A stretch of 64,000 nucleotides of DNA from Actimicrobium antarcticum. Its GTDB lineage: Bacteria; Pseudomonadota; Gammaproteobacteria; Burkholderiales; Burkholderiaceae_D. Below the pieces are notes generated by a model. That model ran no database searches. It saw only the letters and a list, made by a program, of their open reading frames with translations, and was not told the DNA's origin. Made by a program: the position numbers and the translations under genes. Positions 36,675-45,691 of the stretch are shown in pieces (within the stretch, counting starts at the first letter, position 1; each line of letters opens with the position of its first letter). The DNA is taken from the NCBI RefSeq assembly GCF_039536745.1, contig NZ_BAAAZE010000005.1, positions 434,001 to 498,000 on the forward strand, in the 5' to 3' direction.

Positions 36675-37682
36675 ATGGCAGCACAAAACAACGCACCCCT
36701 GCCTGACGGGCTTCAAATTTCTGGCTACCGCATTGTAAAGAAAATTGCATCCGGCGGGTTCAGTATTGTCTATCTGGCCTACGACGAAGATGGTAATGCC
36801 GTGGCCATCAAGGAGTACTTGCCGAGCTCGCTCGCACTGCGCCAACCTGGCGAATTGTCGCCCTCCATTTCGCCTGAAAATTTGCCCATTTTCAGGATAG
36901 GATTGAAATGCTTTTTTGAAGAGGGCCGGGCGCTGGCCCGCATCTCGCATCCGAATGTGGTGAGCGTTATCAATTTTTTTCGTGCCAACGATACGGTCTA
37001 CATGGTGATGGCTTACGAATCCGGCCGGTCTCTGCAAGACCATATTCTGCGCCGGCGCGACAAGGGTGAAAAGCCGCTGGTGTCGGAGCGCTTTATCCGC
37101 AAGATGTTCAGCCAGGTCATGAATGGTTTGCGCGAAGTCCATACCAATAAATTGCTGCATCTGGATCTGAAGCCGGCAAACATTTACTTGCGGGTCGATG
37201 GCACGCCCATCCTGCTCGATTTCGGCGCAGCGCGACAAACCCTGAAAGCAGATTTGCCGAAGCTGTATCCGATGTACACACCCGGTTTTGCGCCGCCCGA
37301 GCTGTATTCCAGAAATGGCAACCTCGGACCGTGGACCGATATTTACAGCATCGGCGCATCCATGTTCGCCTGCATGGTCGGCGCGCCGCCTCAGCCTGCC
37401 GATCAGCGCAAGATCAACGACAAGATGGACGGCCACCTGCGCAAGCTCGAAGGTATCTATTCTTCCGAGCTGATCCAGATGATCCGCTGGAGTCTGATGA
37501 TCGATCCGCTGGAGCGGCCACAAAGTGTGTTTGCGCTGCAAAAGGCGTTGCAGGAACCGGTGCCTGAAAAGCATAAGGAAGGCACGGTGCAGATGTTGAA
37601 GCACAAGATTCAGGCGCTGTTTGGCGGCACCAAAAAAGCCGATGTCCCTGTCGCGCCGCCGGTTCGCGAACATCCGCATTGA
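36675..37682 (+). CDS. Serine/threonine protein kinase
   Basis: 335 residues of Hanks-type kinase. The glycine loop IASGGFSIVY, Lys46 in VAIKEYLP, a catalytic loop HLDLKPAN (162-169) and DFG (182-184) are visible. The catalytic loop reads HLD, not HRD, so it is a non-RD kinase. There is no membrane segment or sensory domain; the C-terminal 60 residues are charged. It is followed by a PP2C phosphatase gene 35 bases away, forming a kinase/phosphatase pair, then rph. Confidence 0.9.
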   Translation: MAAQNNAPLPDGLQISGYRIVKKIASGGFSIVYLAYDEDGNAVAIKEYLPSSLALRQPGELSPSISPENLPIFRIGLKCFFEEGRALARISHPNVVSVINFFRANDTVYMVMAYESGRSLQDHILRRRDKGEKPLVSERFIRKMFSQVMNGLREVHTNKLLHLDLKPANIYLRVDGTPILLDFGAARQTLKADLPKLYPMYTPGFAPPELYSRNGNLGPWTDIYSIGASMFACMVGAPPQPADQRKINDKMDGHLRKLEGIYSSELIQMIRWSLMIDPLERPQSVFALQKALQEPVPEKHKEGTVQMLKHKIQALFGGTKKADVPVAPPVREHPH

Positions 37683-37717
37683 TGCAGTGATGCCATGACC
37701 AATCATGAGACCAGACC

Positions 37718-38647
37718 ATGAAATTTTCTGTATTTCAGGAAAGCCATATCGGTGGCCGCAAGATCAACCAGGACCGGATGGGTTACAGCTTCACGCGTGA
37801 CGCGCTGTTGCTGTTGCTGGTCGATGGCATGGGAGGCCATTTGCACGGCGAGATCGCGGCGACGGTCGCGATGCAGATGGTCGGCTCGCTGTTCCAGCAA
37901 AACGCCAAGCCCTACGTCAAAAAGCCGGAGCAGTTTCTGGAAGACAGTTTTTTTGCGGCGCATCGCGAAATTCATCGCTACCGTGTCGTGAACAATCTAT
38001 CCGAGACCCCACGCACCACCATCGTCGCCTGTCTGATCCAGCACAACACGGCATTCTGGGCACATTGCGGCGATTCGCGTTTGTACTGGATGCGTGACGG
38101 CCAGATACTGGCGCGTACACGCGACCACTCTCGCATCGAAACCCTGATTGCACAGGGCCGGGCAGATCCTTCCGAACGTGCCACGCATCCCGATCGCAAC
38201 AAGCTGTTCAATTGCCTTGGCGCACCCAACATGCCGATCGTCGAAATTTCCCGGCGCGCCAGTCTACAGGCTGGCGATGTGATGTTGCTGTGTTCCGATG
38301 GGTTGTGGGGGGTACTGCCGGATCACCTGCTGGCGCAATGCCTGCAAAACAATACTATCGTGCGCGCTGTACCCGAGTTGATTAGCACTGCCACGGGCAT
38401 TGCCGGCAAGAACAGCGATAATGTCACCGCGCTGGCAATGATGTGGGAAAGCGATGCCAGCGCCGACGGTCCGAACACCATCACCACCAACATCTTGCCG
38501 GTGGGTGCTGTTACCACCACGATTCAGTCAGCACATCCGACCGAGCCAGACTCGGCGGAAAGTTATGACGAACGTGAAATTGAAAAAGCCATCGAAGAAA
38601 TTCGTGGCGCCATTGAAAAATCTTCGCGCATCACTTCCAGGAATTAA
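37718..38647 (+). CDS. PP2C-family protein serine/threonine phosphatase
   Basis: 309 residues. Metal-binding motifs are NQDRMGYS, LLVDGMGGHLHGE, HCGDSRLY, LLCSDGLWG and KNSDNVTALAM. It probably reverses phosphorylation by the kinase encoded just upstream. The C-terminal 50 residues are a charged tail. The rph gene starts seven bases after its stop. Confidence 0.92.
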   Translation: MKFSVFQESHIGGRKINQDRMGYSFTRDALLLLLVDGMGGHLHGEIAATVAMQMVGSLFQQNAKPYVKKPEQFLEDSFFAAHREIHRYRVVNNLSETPRTTIVACLIQHNTAFWAHCGDSRLYWMRDGQILARTRDHSRIETLIAQGRADPSERATHPDRNKLFNCLGAPNMPIVEISRRASLQAGDVMLLCSDGLWGVLPDHLLAQCLQNNTIVRAVPELISTATGIAGKNSDNVTALAMMWESDASADGPNTITTNILPVGAVTTTIQSAHPTEPDSAESYDEREIEKAIEEIRGAIEKSSRITSRN

Positions 38648-38653
38648 GCACAC

Positions 38654-39388
38654 ATGTCGTCTTCATCTCGTCCCAGCGGTCGCACCGCTGACGCACTGCG
38701 CGCAGTGCGTATTACGCGCCATTACACCAAACATGCCGAAGGGTCGGTCCTGATCGAATTCGGTCACACCAAAGTCATCTGCACCGCCAGTATCGAAGAC
38801 AAGGTGCCGGGCTTTCTGAAAGGCAAAGGACAAGGCTGGATGACCGCCGAGTACGGCATGTTGCCGCGCTCCACCCATACCCGGATGGCGCGTGAAGCAG
38901 CCAAGGGTAAACAGTCCGGACGCACCCAGGAAATCCAGCGCCTGATCGGTCGTTCGCTGCGCGCCGCGTTTGATCTGTCGGCATTCGGCGAGCGCACCTT
39001 GCATCTGGATTGCGACGTGATCCAGGCCGACGGCGGCACCCGGACTGCGGCGATCACCGGCGCGATGGTCGCGGCGCACGATGCGTTTTCGGTTCTGGTC
39101 GCCAACGGCATGCTCAGTGCCATACCGTTGAAGCATTTTGTCGCAGCCATTTCGGTGGGCGTGTTCCAGGGCGCACCGGTACTCGACCTCGATTACGACG
39201 AAGACTCGACCTGCGATACCGACATGAATGTCGTGATGACGGATGCCGGTGACTTCGTGGAAGTGCAGGGCACTGCCGAAGGTGTGGCGTTCGATCGCGC
39301 CACGATGAATCAGTTGCTGGATCTGGCCGATAGTGGCATTCGCACATTGATTGCGCTGCAAAAGCAGGAGCTTGGCCTGCCAGCATGA
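38654..39388 (+). CDS. rph: Ribonuclease PH
   Basis: 244 residues. Phosphorolytic 3'-to-5' exoribonuclease for tRNA 3' ends. Shows SGRTADALRAVRITRHY, GWMTAEYGMLPRSTHTRMARE, GRTQEIQRLIGRSLRA and LDLDYDEDSTCDTDMNVVMT. It overlaps rdgB by ATGA. Confidence 0.97.
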   Translation: MSSSSRPSGRTADALRAVRITRHYTKHAEGSVLIEFGHTKVICTASIEDKVPGFLKGKGQGWMTAEYGMLPRSTHTRMAREAAKGKQSGRTQEIQRLIGRSLRAAFDLSAFGERTLHLDCDVIQADGGTRTAAITGAMVAAHDAFSVLVANGMLSAIPLKHFVAAISVGVFQGAPVLDLDYDEDSTCDTDMNVVMTDAGDFVEVQGTAEGVAFDRATMNQLLDLADSGIRTLIALQKQELGLPA

Positions 39389-39969
39389 GCAAAACCCTGA
39401 TCCTCGCCTCGAACAATGCCGGCAAGCTCGCCGAGTTCCAGTCCCTGCTCGGGTCGATCGGTTTCGACGTCCACGCACAGGGTGAATTTGCGGTACCCGA
39501 AGCCGACGAGCCACATGCGACGTTTGTTGAAAACGCGCTCGAAAAAGCCCGGCACGCATCGCGCCTGACCGGATTTCCGGCCTTGGCTGATGACTCCGGT
39601 GTTTGCGTCAATGCGCTGGGAGGACGTCCCGGTGTTCAGTCGGCACGCTTCGCCGGCGAGCCAAAATCCGACCTGCGTAATTGTGAAAAGCTGATTGCCG
39701 ACCTGGCCGTACATGCAGACCGTTCGGCCTACTACTACTGCGTACTGGTCTATGTGCGGCATGCGGATGATCCGCAACCGGTGATTGCCGAAGGCCGCTG
39801 GAATGGTGACATCGTTACGGTACCGCGCGGCACCGGGGGCTTCGGCTACGATGCCTGGTTCAAGGTCGCCGGGCTCGACAAGACCGCTGCCGAACTCAGC
39901 GCGACAGAGAAAAACCAGCTGTCGCATCGTGCCCAGGCGCTGCGCGTGTTACTCGACAAGTTGCGATGA
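39385..39969 (+). CDS. rdgB: XTP/dITP diphosphatase
   Basis: 194 residues of the RdgB/HAM1 family; removes non-canonical purine nucleoside triphosphates. Motifs: LILASNNAGKLAEFQSLL, PALADDSGVCVNALGGRPGVQSARFAG, and GTGGFGYDAWF. ATGA overlaps link it to rph before and hemW after. Confidence 0.96.
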   Translation: MSKTLILASNNAGKLAEFQSLLGSIGFDVHAQGEFAVPEADEPHATFVENALEKARHASRLTGFPALADDSGVCVNALGGRPGVQSARFAGEPKSDLRNCEKLIADLAVHADRSAYYYCVLVYVRHADDPQPVIAEGRWNGDIVTVPRGTGGFGYDAWFKVAGLDKTAAELSATEKNQLSHRAQALRVLLDKLR

Positions 39970-41219
39970 TTCCGATTATTCCGATCCACGACATCCGTTC
40001 GCGGCCAACGCAACCCGCTGGTCCCGCCGACGCTGCCGCCGCCGCCAACGCGTACCTGCGACCAGGCATACTGAACCTGTCCGCATTGCCACCTCTGGCG
40101 CTCTACATCCATTTTCCATGGTGCGTCAAAAAATGTCCGTACTGCGATTTCAATTCGCATGAGGTGCAGGGCGGTTTTCCGGAAGAGGCGTATCTGGATG
40201 CGCTACGCGCCGACCTGGAGAGTGCGTTGCCGCTGATCTGGGGCCGCAAGATTTACACGATTTTTATTGGTGGCGGTACGCCGAGTCTGATGTCGGCAGC
40301 CGGACTCGACCGGTTGATGTCGGATGTACGCACGCTGCTGCCACTCGATGGCGCTGCCGAGATCACGATGGAAGCCAATCCGGGCACCTTCGAGGTCGAG
40401 AAATTCCGCGCGTATCGCGCCAGCGGTATCAATCGGCTGTCGATCGGTATCCAGAGCTTTAACCAGCAACATCTGCGTGCCCTTGGGCGTATCCACGATC
40501 ACGACGAAGCCCGCCGCGCCGTCGACATCGCCCACGCGACCTTCGATAACTTCAATCTCGATCTGATGTACGCACTGCCGTCGCAAACCATGGCGGAGGC
40601 GACCGAAGACATCCGCACCGCGCTGGCCTATGCGCCACCGCACCTGTCGCTGTACCACCTGACGCTGGAGCCCAACACCGTCTTTGCAAAGTTTCCGCCG
40701 AACGTGCCCGATGACGATCTGAGTGCAGAAATGCAGGACATGATAGACGACGTCACTGGTGTCGGCGGTTACCAGCACTACGAGGTTTCGGCGTACGCAC
40801 AGCCCGGTCGTCAGTCACGGCACAATCTCAATTACTGGCAGTTCGGTGACTATCTCGGGATCGGTGCCGGCGCACATTCAAAGCTATCGTTCCCGCACCG
40901 GATCATTCGCCAGGCGCGCTTCAAGCAACCGAAGTCGTACATGGACAATATGGCGCGTGGCAACGCCATTCAGGAAGAAGCCGAGATCGCGCGCGGCGAA
41001 CTGGGTTTCGAATTCATGCTCAACACACTGCGCCTGACCGGCGGATTTGACGTGAATCTGTTTTCGGAGCGCACTGGGCTGGGCCTCAATGCGGTCGAGT
41101 CGGCATTGCTGTCAGCAGAAGCCAAAGGGCTGCTGTATCGGGACCATAAAACCATATGCCCCACGTTACTCGGGCAGCGTTTTCTGAATGATTTGCAGCA
41201 GATGTTTTTGCAGGACTAG
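39966..41219 (+). CDS. hemW: Radical SAM heme chaperone HemW
   Basis: 417 residues. The Fe-S cluster ligands are Cys53, Cys57 and Cys60 in CVKKCPYCDFNSHE; GGGTPSLM and the family's EANPGTFE follow. HemW delivers heme to respiratory enzymes and is not the oxygen-independent coproporphyrinogen oxidase, with which it was long confused. The N-terminal 45 residues before the radical SAM core are longer than usual. It is the last gene of the kinase-rph-rdgB-hemW run. Confidence 0.94.
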   Translation: MIPIIPIHDIRSRPTQPAGPADAAAAANAYLRPGILNLSALPPLALYIHFPWCVKKCPYCDFNSHEVQGGFPEEAYLDALRADLESALPLIWGRKIYTIFIGGGTPSLMSAAGLDRLMSDVRTLLPLDGAAEITMEANPGTFEVEKFRAYRASGINRLSIGIQSFNQQHLRALGRIHDHDEARRAVDIAHATFDNFNLDLMYALPSQTMAEATEDIRTALAYAPPHLSLYHLTLEPNTVFAKFPPNVPDDDLSAEMQDMIDDVTGVGGYQHYEVSAYAQPGRQSRHNLNYWQFGDYLGIGAGAHSKLSFPHRIIRQARFKQPKSYMDNMARGNAIQEEAEIARGELGFEFMLNTLRLTGGFDVNLFSERTGLGLNAVESALLSAEAKGLLYRDHKTICPTLLGQRFLNDLQQMFLQD

Positions 41220-41240
41220 TGCGGCTCCCGACGCCGCACT
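41218..41240. terminator. Hairpin between convergent hemW and outer-membrane protein genes
   Basis: Eight-base arms 41218-41225 and 41233-41240 around a seven-base loop, overlapping the hemW stop. A short TTTCT follows on the plus strand; a bidirectional terminator is plausible. Confidence 0.5.
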
Positions 41241-41243
41241 TTC

Positions 41244-42107
41244 TCAGAACCGGGTAGATAAGCCAACGGTCCAGCTAGTGTCGACGGTATTGCGGTTGAG
41301 TCCGCGGGCAAACGCGGTGTCGACCTGTGTGTCGTTGGTCAGCAGGTAACTGAGACCGGCTCCGATCGTCATCGTCGAGCCGCCATTTTCTGCCCGCGCA
41401 ATCTGTGGCAGTGCCACTTCGGTAAAGATCGCCAGCCGGTCGCTCATCGATTTGCCAAGCTGTACCCCGAGCAGTGCGCTGGCAAAACGCTCGCCAGTCG
41501 GTTTCTTGTCCCAGACCAGGCCGGGCATCACGTTCAGCGACATCGCATTCGGAAGAGTCCATTCGAATGGCATGTGCAGTGTGGGGCGCACGCCATTGCC
41601 GCGAAACTGTGGCGAGCCCGAGTCGACATCCAGCTGAGTGATGACGCCGATCGATGGTCGCGTGCCCAGTGCATCGCTGATATGCCACTTCATTCCTAAC
41701 GAAAGATCACCTGCGCCGCGCTGGGTTTCGCTGGTGGAATCGGTACGCGTCGTATTGACGACCCGACCGTCGCTGCCAAGACGCAGTTCCAGCGAGTTCG
41801 TGACGCCAAGGCGCAACAAGGTCGGCGTGGACAACGTGCGGTCCCTGACGCCATCGCGGCGATTATGTTCGCCTGCGATGCTGGTTTCGATTTGAAACCA
41901 GCCGCGGCCAACGACATCACTGGAATCAGTGAAGCCGGGTTGGTCACTCAGGATCGTGTCGGCGGTTGCAGCGGATACCGTGAGCACCGTGGTTGCCAGC
42001 GTTAGTGCCAGCAGCGCAGTGCACAGGATGTTCAGGCTGTTGTGCTTGTCATCGACTGCATTGCACGTGTTCGGCAAGGCGGCTGTTTGCATGCGCTTCT
42101 CCTTCAT
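41244..42107 (-). CDS. Outer-membrane transporter-like protein (Phenol_MetA_deg family)
   Basis: 287 residues with a long N-terminal segment (hydrophobic core about residues 27-46, cleavage after SAATA) and a beta-barrel pattern: alternating hydrophobic strands ending in the C-terminal phenylalanine (TVGLSTRF). The part FQIETSIAGEHNRRDGVRDRT and later GAGLSYLLTNDTQVDTAFARGLNRNTVD resembles the family once called meta-pathway of phenol degradation. Substrate unknown. The true start may be a later ATG (MQTAAL). Confidence 0.65.
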   Translation of the reverse strand: MKEKRMQTAALPNTCNAVDDKHNSLNILCTALLALTLATTVLTVSAATADTILSDQPGFTDSSDVVGRGWFQIETSIAGEHNRRDGVRDRTLSTPTLLRLGVTNSLELRLGSDGRVVNTTRTDSTSETQRGAGDLSLGMKWHISDALGTRPSIGVITQLDVDSGSPQFRGNGVRPTLHMPFEWTLPNAMSLNVMPGLVWDKKPTGERFASALLGVQLGKSMSDRLAIFTEVALPQIARAENGGSTMTIGAGLSYLLTNDTQVDTAFARGLNRNTVDTSWTVGLSTRF

Positions 42108-42202
42108 TATTTTTTTGAAAACGCCATCAGCGTTCCATTGCGACGGGATGCTGACGGGTTCATGTGGGTGCTACCGGACTTGCCAAATTCGCAGCCAGGT
42201 AT

Positions 42203-42565
42203 TCAGCCACCGGCCCGTTTCACCGAAAACCCTTGCTGCTTCAATGTTGCGATCACCCGCTCGCAATGATCGCCCTGGATTTCGATGATGCCGTCCTTGA
42301 CTGCGCCGCCAGATCCGCAGCTGGTCTTGAGTTGCTTGCCCAGCGCCGCCAGGGACAGCGCATCGAGCGACACGCCTTTGATCACCGTAACCGCCTTCCC
42401 CGCGCGCCCTTTTGTTTCGCGAGAGACCCGTACGACACCATCGGGCGAGGCCTGGCTGACCGCACTACGGCAAGAACAGGAGGCCACTGGCTGGCGGCAG
42501 GACGGACACATGCGGCCCGTTTCGGTGGAGTAGACGAGGCCACCGCTTGCGGATGTCGATTTCAT
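42203..42565 (-). CDS. SUI1/YciH-family translation factor-like protein
   Basis: 120 residues. The C-terminal 80 residues have VRVSRETKGRAGKAVTVIKGVSLDALSLAALGKQLKTSCGSGGAVKDGIIEIQGDH, the eIF1/SUI1 fold. A short N-terminal piece has a CxxC pattern (MCPSCRQPVASCSC) that may bind zinc. The bacterial family (YciH) influences start-codon fidelity in vitro; its cellular role is not settled. Confidence 0.88.
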   Translation of the reverse strand: MKSTSASGGLVYSTETGRMCPSCRQPVASCSCRSAVSQASPDGVVRVSRETKGRAGKAVTVIKGVSLDALSLAALGKQLKTSCGSGGAVKDGIIEIQGDHCERVIATLKQQGFSVKRAGG

Positions 42566-42804
42566 GGATGAGTGTGTCGGAGAGAAAGCCAGAGTTTAAT
42601 GGATAGTACGTGGGAGTCGTCTTAAATACGCAGGCTATCTGCGCCGTAAAAATAGAGTTCTGAAAAATGTGGCGGTAGTGCACGACACGGCAATGTTGGC
42701 ATGCGCGGAGATATCTACAATTATGCCTGCCATGAATAAACCGACGTGTTATCCCGGCTAGCGTATGGTGTCTGCTCCAAGAGGCTTTCAGTAAAAAACT
42801 ACCT

Positions 42805-43950
42805 ATGAGACTCGCTGCCTTTATCGCCACGAATATGGACATCATCGTTGACGAGTTTGTTCGTTTTGCACGCACTCTCGAGCCTGCCGCGCTGGGTGAA
42901 TCGGTAGCAGAGTTAAGCGATCACGCCCGCGAGATTCTGCTGGCGATCGTCCAGCAATTGCCTCGCCACGAGACACCAAAGCAAATCCACGAGAAGTCAG
43001 TACGGCATGTTTCAGAGACAGGTTTGCCGGATACGGCGGCGGCGCAACATGGCGCCGCTCGGCAAGTCAGCGGATACACCCTGCCGCAGCTGACGGCCGA
43101 GTATCGGGCCTTGCGTGCGAGCGTGCTGGGCTTGTGGATGCCGACGATCAAAACACTCAGCAAAGCAACCGCTTCAGATATGTCACGTTTTCACGAAGGG
43201 ATCGATCAGGCATTGCAAGAATCAGCGATCAATTTCGCGAATAAAAACAATCAAACTCGCGATACTTTCCTGGCAATATTGGGGCACGATTTACGCAGCC
43301 CACTTGCCACGATGACGCTGGCTGGCGCCCTGTTAACCCGCACAGATGAAGGCACAGAGCGAACCGCACAAATCGGCGCGCGCGTCAAACGCAGCGCAGC
43401 GGCCATGACAACGATGGTCAATGACCTGCTTGAGTATGCCCGCACCGAACTCGGCGGGAAAATACCGGTTTGCCCGACCCTCGGAGACTTGCACGATATC
43501 TGTCAGAGCGCGGTTGACGAAGCGAGTGCGGCGCATCCTGACTGCGAATTCGAGTTGATCGATGATGGAGAAACGATAGGCGATTTTGACGGACCGCGGC
43601 TCGCGCAGGTATTCTCGAATCTGCTGAACAATGCTGCGCAGTACCGTAGCGATCAACGGCCGGTGACACTCGAAGTCAAGAGCGATGCGAGTGGGTGGGA
43701 CGTGACTGTTACCAACTTCGGACGTGAAATATCGTCGCAGGCACAACGCGTCATCTTCGATCCGCTGGTGCAATTGTCGGTGTCCAGCGATCAGAAAGGC
43801 CCCGCCTCAACCAGTTTTGGGCTCGGCTTGTTCATTGCACGCGAAATCGCAGTGGCTCATGGTGGCTCGATCAGCGTTCAGTCGAGCGAGGCGCTTGGAA
43901 CTGTGTTTACGGTTCGGCTGCCGCGTGTGCTTGCGACTGGCATTTCGTAA
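42805..43950 (+). CDS. Orphan sensor histidine kinase with RsbRD-like N-terminal domain
   Basis: 381 residues, no membrane segment. Residues 1-145 are helical and resemble the RsbRD N-terminal sensor (VDEFVRFARTLEP and LTAEYRALRASVLGLW). The HisKA helix has His161 in FLAILGHDLRSPLATM; the ATPase domain shows NLLNNAAQYRS (N box) and FGLGLFIAREIAVAHGG (G2 box). A soluble kinase with no response regulator gene nearby. The ribosome site is poor, so the start may be imprecise. Confidence 0.88.
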   Translation: MRLAAFIATNMDIIVDEFVRFARTLEPAALGESVAELSDHAREILLAIVQQLPRHETPKQIHEKSVRHVSETGLPDTAAAQHGAARQVSGYTLPQLTAEYRALRASVLGLWMPTIKTLSKATASDMSRFHEGIDQALQESAINFANKNNQTRDTFLAILGHDLRSPLATMTLAGALLTRTDEGTERTAQIGARVKRSAAAMTTMVNDLLEYARTELGGKIPVCPTLGDLHDICQSAVDEASAAHPDCEFELIDDGETIGDFDGPRLAQVFSNLLNNAAQYRSDQRPVTLEVKSDASGWDVTVTNFGREISSQAQRVIFDPLVQLSVSSDQKGPASTSFGLGLFIAREIAVAHGGSISVQSSEALGTVFTVRLPRVLATGIS

Positions 43951-44169
43951 AAGTTGGCGATTGAACTGTCGAGTATCTCGGTACCGTCCTACCGGTCATC
44001 TCCGCTCGGATTATTTTTTGACGTAGACATTGACAACGCGACAACGCAGCGAATGCGAGCGGACTGTTGAAAGCATGCGCAGTGTTGAACTGTTCAAGCG
44101 TGGTGTTTTTTGGTTGGGTAGGGAGGATGTCGGGCTGGTAGGGGAAACGTGAGGATTCTCACATCTGTG

Positions 44170-44184
44170 CTGGCGGAGGCGGTG
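44170..44184. repeat. Left attachment site, 15-base copy
   Basis: CTGGCGGAGGCGGTG, identical to 52218-52232. The match stops at both ends, so the core is 15 bases. It sits 171 bases upstream of the integrase start codon. Confidence 0.85.
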
Positions 44185-44318
44185 TCCGCCATGGTCGATT
44201 ATTGGGCGGTTTCAAAATACCTCGAAAGTCAAAAAAACCTATACAAATCAAAGATAGTTTGCGGTCTTGTTGTGCCGGTCGGTTTTAGGGCATATCATCT
44301 AGTATCATGCTTTATGGC

Positions 44319-44335
44319 GGGTAGGATGGGGGGTA
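44319..44335 (+). repeat. Left copy of a G-rich 17-mer repeat
   Basis: GGGTAGGATGGGGGGTA, which matches GGGTAGGATGGTGGGTA at 52169-52185 with one difference. Same orientation at both element ends suggests an integrase arm-type site or similar (inference). Confidence 0.55.
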
Positions 44336-44354
44336 GGAGTATCACGGAGGGTAT

Positions 44355-45617
44355 ATGCCACGATTAGCAAAAGAGTTGGGAGCGCTGGAAGTCAAACGAC
44401 TGACCGCACCTGGCTATCACTTTGTCGGGAAGGTGGCCGGACTGGTTTTGCAGGTGTCTGACACTGGCGCACGGTCCTGGTTACTTCGCGTGAAAATTGG
44501 CAATAAGCGGCGCGAGATTGGGCTGGGTGCATATCCAGGCGTGACGCTGGCAACTGTGCATGAAACCGCGGCGCAATTACGTAAGCAGATCAAAGACGGC
44601 GCGGACCCCGTACTAGAACGAGCCAACGCACGCCGAGGTGTGATTCAAAAACAAATTGAAGATAAGGCAAAGGCCTGGACTTTTCGCCTCTGTGCAGAGG
44701 CATACATCAAAGCTACGGCACCGGGGTGGCGTAACGCCAAGCATGAAAAGCAATGGACTAGCACCTTGGAGAAGTACGCCTATCCGACTATCGGGGAAAT
44801 GCTTGTGAGTGCGATTGCGTTCGAGGACGTGCTGGCAATTGTCGAGCCGCATTGGATGACCCGAAACGAAACCATCAACCGCGTACGCAACCGCATAGAG
44901 CTTGTGCTGGACTGGGCAACTGTGCGCCGCTATCGAGAAGGCGATAACCCGGCGCGCTGGAAAGGTAACCTCGATAAGCAACTAGCTAAGCGGCGCAACG
45001 TCGCACCCGTAAAGTCGCACCAAGCGCTACCGGCAGAAGCAATGCATGGCTTCATGGTGCAACTGCGCAAGCTCGATACGACCGGGGCACGTTGCCTGGA
45101 ATTCGCTGTGCTGAATGCGAGCCGATCCGGCGAGGCACGTCTGGCTACTTGGGATGAAATCGACCTGAGAACGCGGACCTGGACTATCCCAGCGGTGCGA
45201 ATGAAGTCGCAGCGCGAACACAAAGTGCCGCTTTCAGACCAGGCTGTGAAGCTACTTGAATCGCTACCAAGGTTTGATGATGAACCGCTGATTTTCCCTG
45301 GACGTAAAGCGGGCACGCCGTTGTCGGATATGACCCTAACAAAAATACTGCGTGATATGGCAGTGGGCGCGGTGCCTCATGGGTTTAGGTCTACTTTCTC
45401 AACCTGGGTGGCATCGTCAACCAGCTACCCGTCCGAAGTGCGCGAGATGGCACTGGCTCATGCGGTAGGAGATCACACGGTAGCGGCATACCAGCGGTCC
45501 GACTTGTTCGAGAAACGGCGCAACCTCATGTGTGACTGGGCGAACTTCGCAGACACCCCGCAAATAGAGTCCGACAACATTATCCAGTTGCGAAGCGCAT
45601 CGCCTTCGAGGGTGTAG
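44355..45617 (+). CDS. int: Tyrosine recombinase integrase (P4 / DUF4102 type)
   Basis: 420 residues. N-terminal DUF4102 domain (about 1-95: VLQVSDTGARSWLLRVKIGNKRREIGLGAYPG), then core-binding and catalytic domains. Catalytic residues are Arg257 (SRSGEARL), His342 and Arg345 (PHGFRST), His369 and nucleophile Tyr379 (VAAYQRSD). GGAGG lies upstream of the ATG. Its target is tRNA-Ser(TGA), judged from the att repeat. It sits at the end of the element distal to the intact tRNA, reading inward. Confidence 0.95.
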   Translation: MPRLAKELGALEVKRLTAPGYHFVGKVAGLVLQVSDTGARSWLLRVKIGNKRREIGLGAYPGVTLATVHETAAQLRKQIKDGADPVLERANARRGVIQKQIEDKAKAWTFRLCAEAYIKATAPGWRNAKHEKQWTSTLEKYAYPTIGEMLVSAIAFEDVLAIVEPHWMTRNETINRVRNRIELVLDWATVRRYREGDNPARWKGNLDKQLAKRRNVAPVKSHQALPAEAMHGFMVQLRKLDTTGARCLEFAVLNASRSGEARLATWDEIDLRTRTWTIPAVRMKSQREHKVPLSDQAVKLLESLPRFDDEPLIFPGRKAGTPLSDMTLTKILRDMAVGAVPHGFRSTFSTWVASSTSYPSEVREMALAHAVGDHTVAAYQRSDLFEKRRNLMCDWANFADTPQIESDNIIQLRSASPSRV

Positions 45618-45633
45618 GGCTATAAAAGAAAAA

Positions 45634-45653
45634 CCCGGCTGTGTGAGGCCGGG
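45634..45653 (-). terminator. Hairpin with T-run on the minus strand, after int
   Basis: Six-base GC-rich arms 45634-45639 and 45648-45653 around an eight-base loop. The T-run lies on the minus-strand side only, so it would stop leftward transcription. No minus-strand gene is seen to its right in this stretch. Confidence 0.4.
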
Positions 45654-45691
45654 CGAGTGCCACAGAAAACGATCAGGGATTCCACAGCAAT

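Larger units (their letters stand above)
43951..44354 (+). other. 404-base gap holding the left end of the integrated element
   Basis: Holds the left 15-base att copy (44170-44184), a G-rich repeat (44319-44335) and the ribosome site GGAGG for the integrase gene. Two further GGTAGGG-type blocks lie at 44116-44123 and 44137-44144, left of the att copy. A possible 72-codon frame at 44149-44367 overlaps the integrase start and is not credible. Confidence 0.6.

Noticed and set aside
44149..44367. 72-codon open frame before the integrase
   Set aside because: It covers the left att site, overlaps the integrase start, has no protein-like pattern and no ribosome site.
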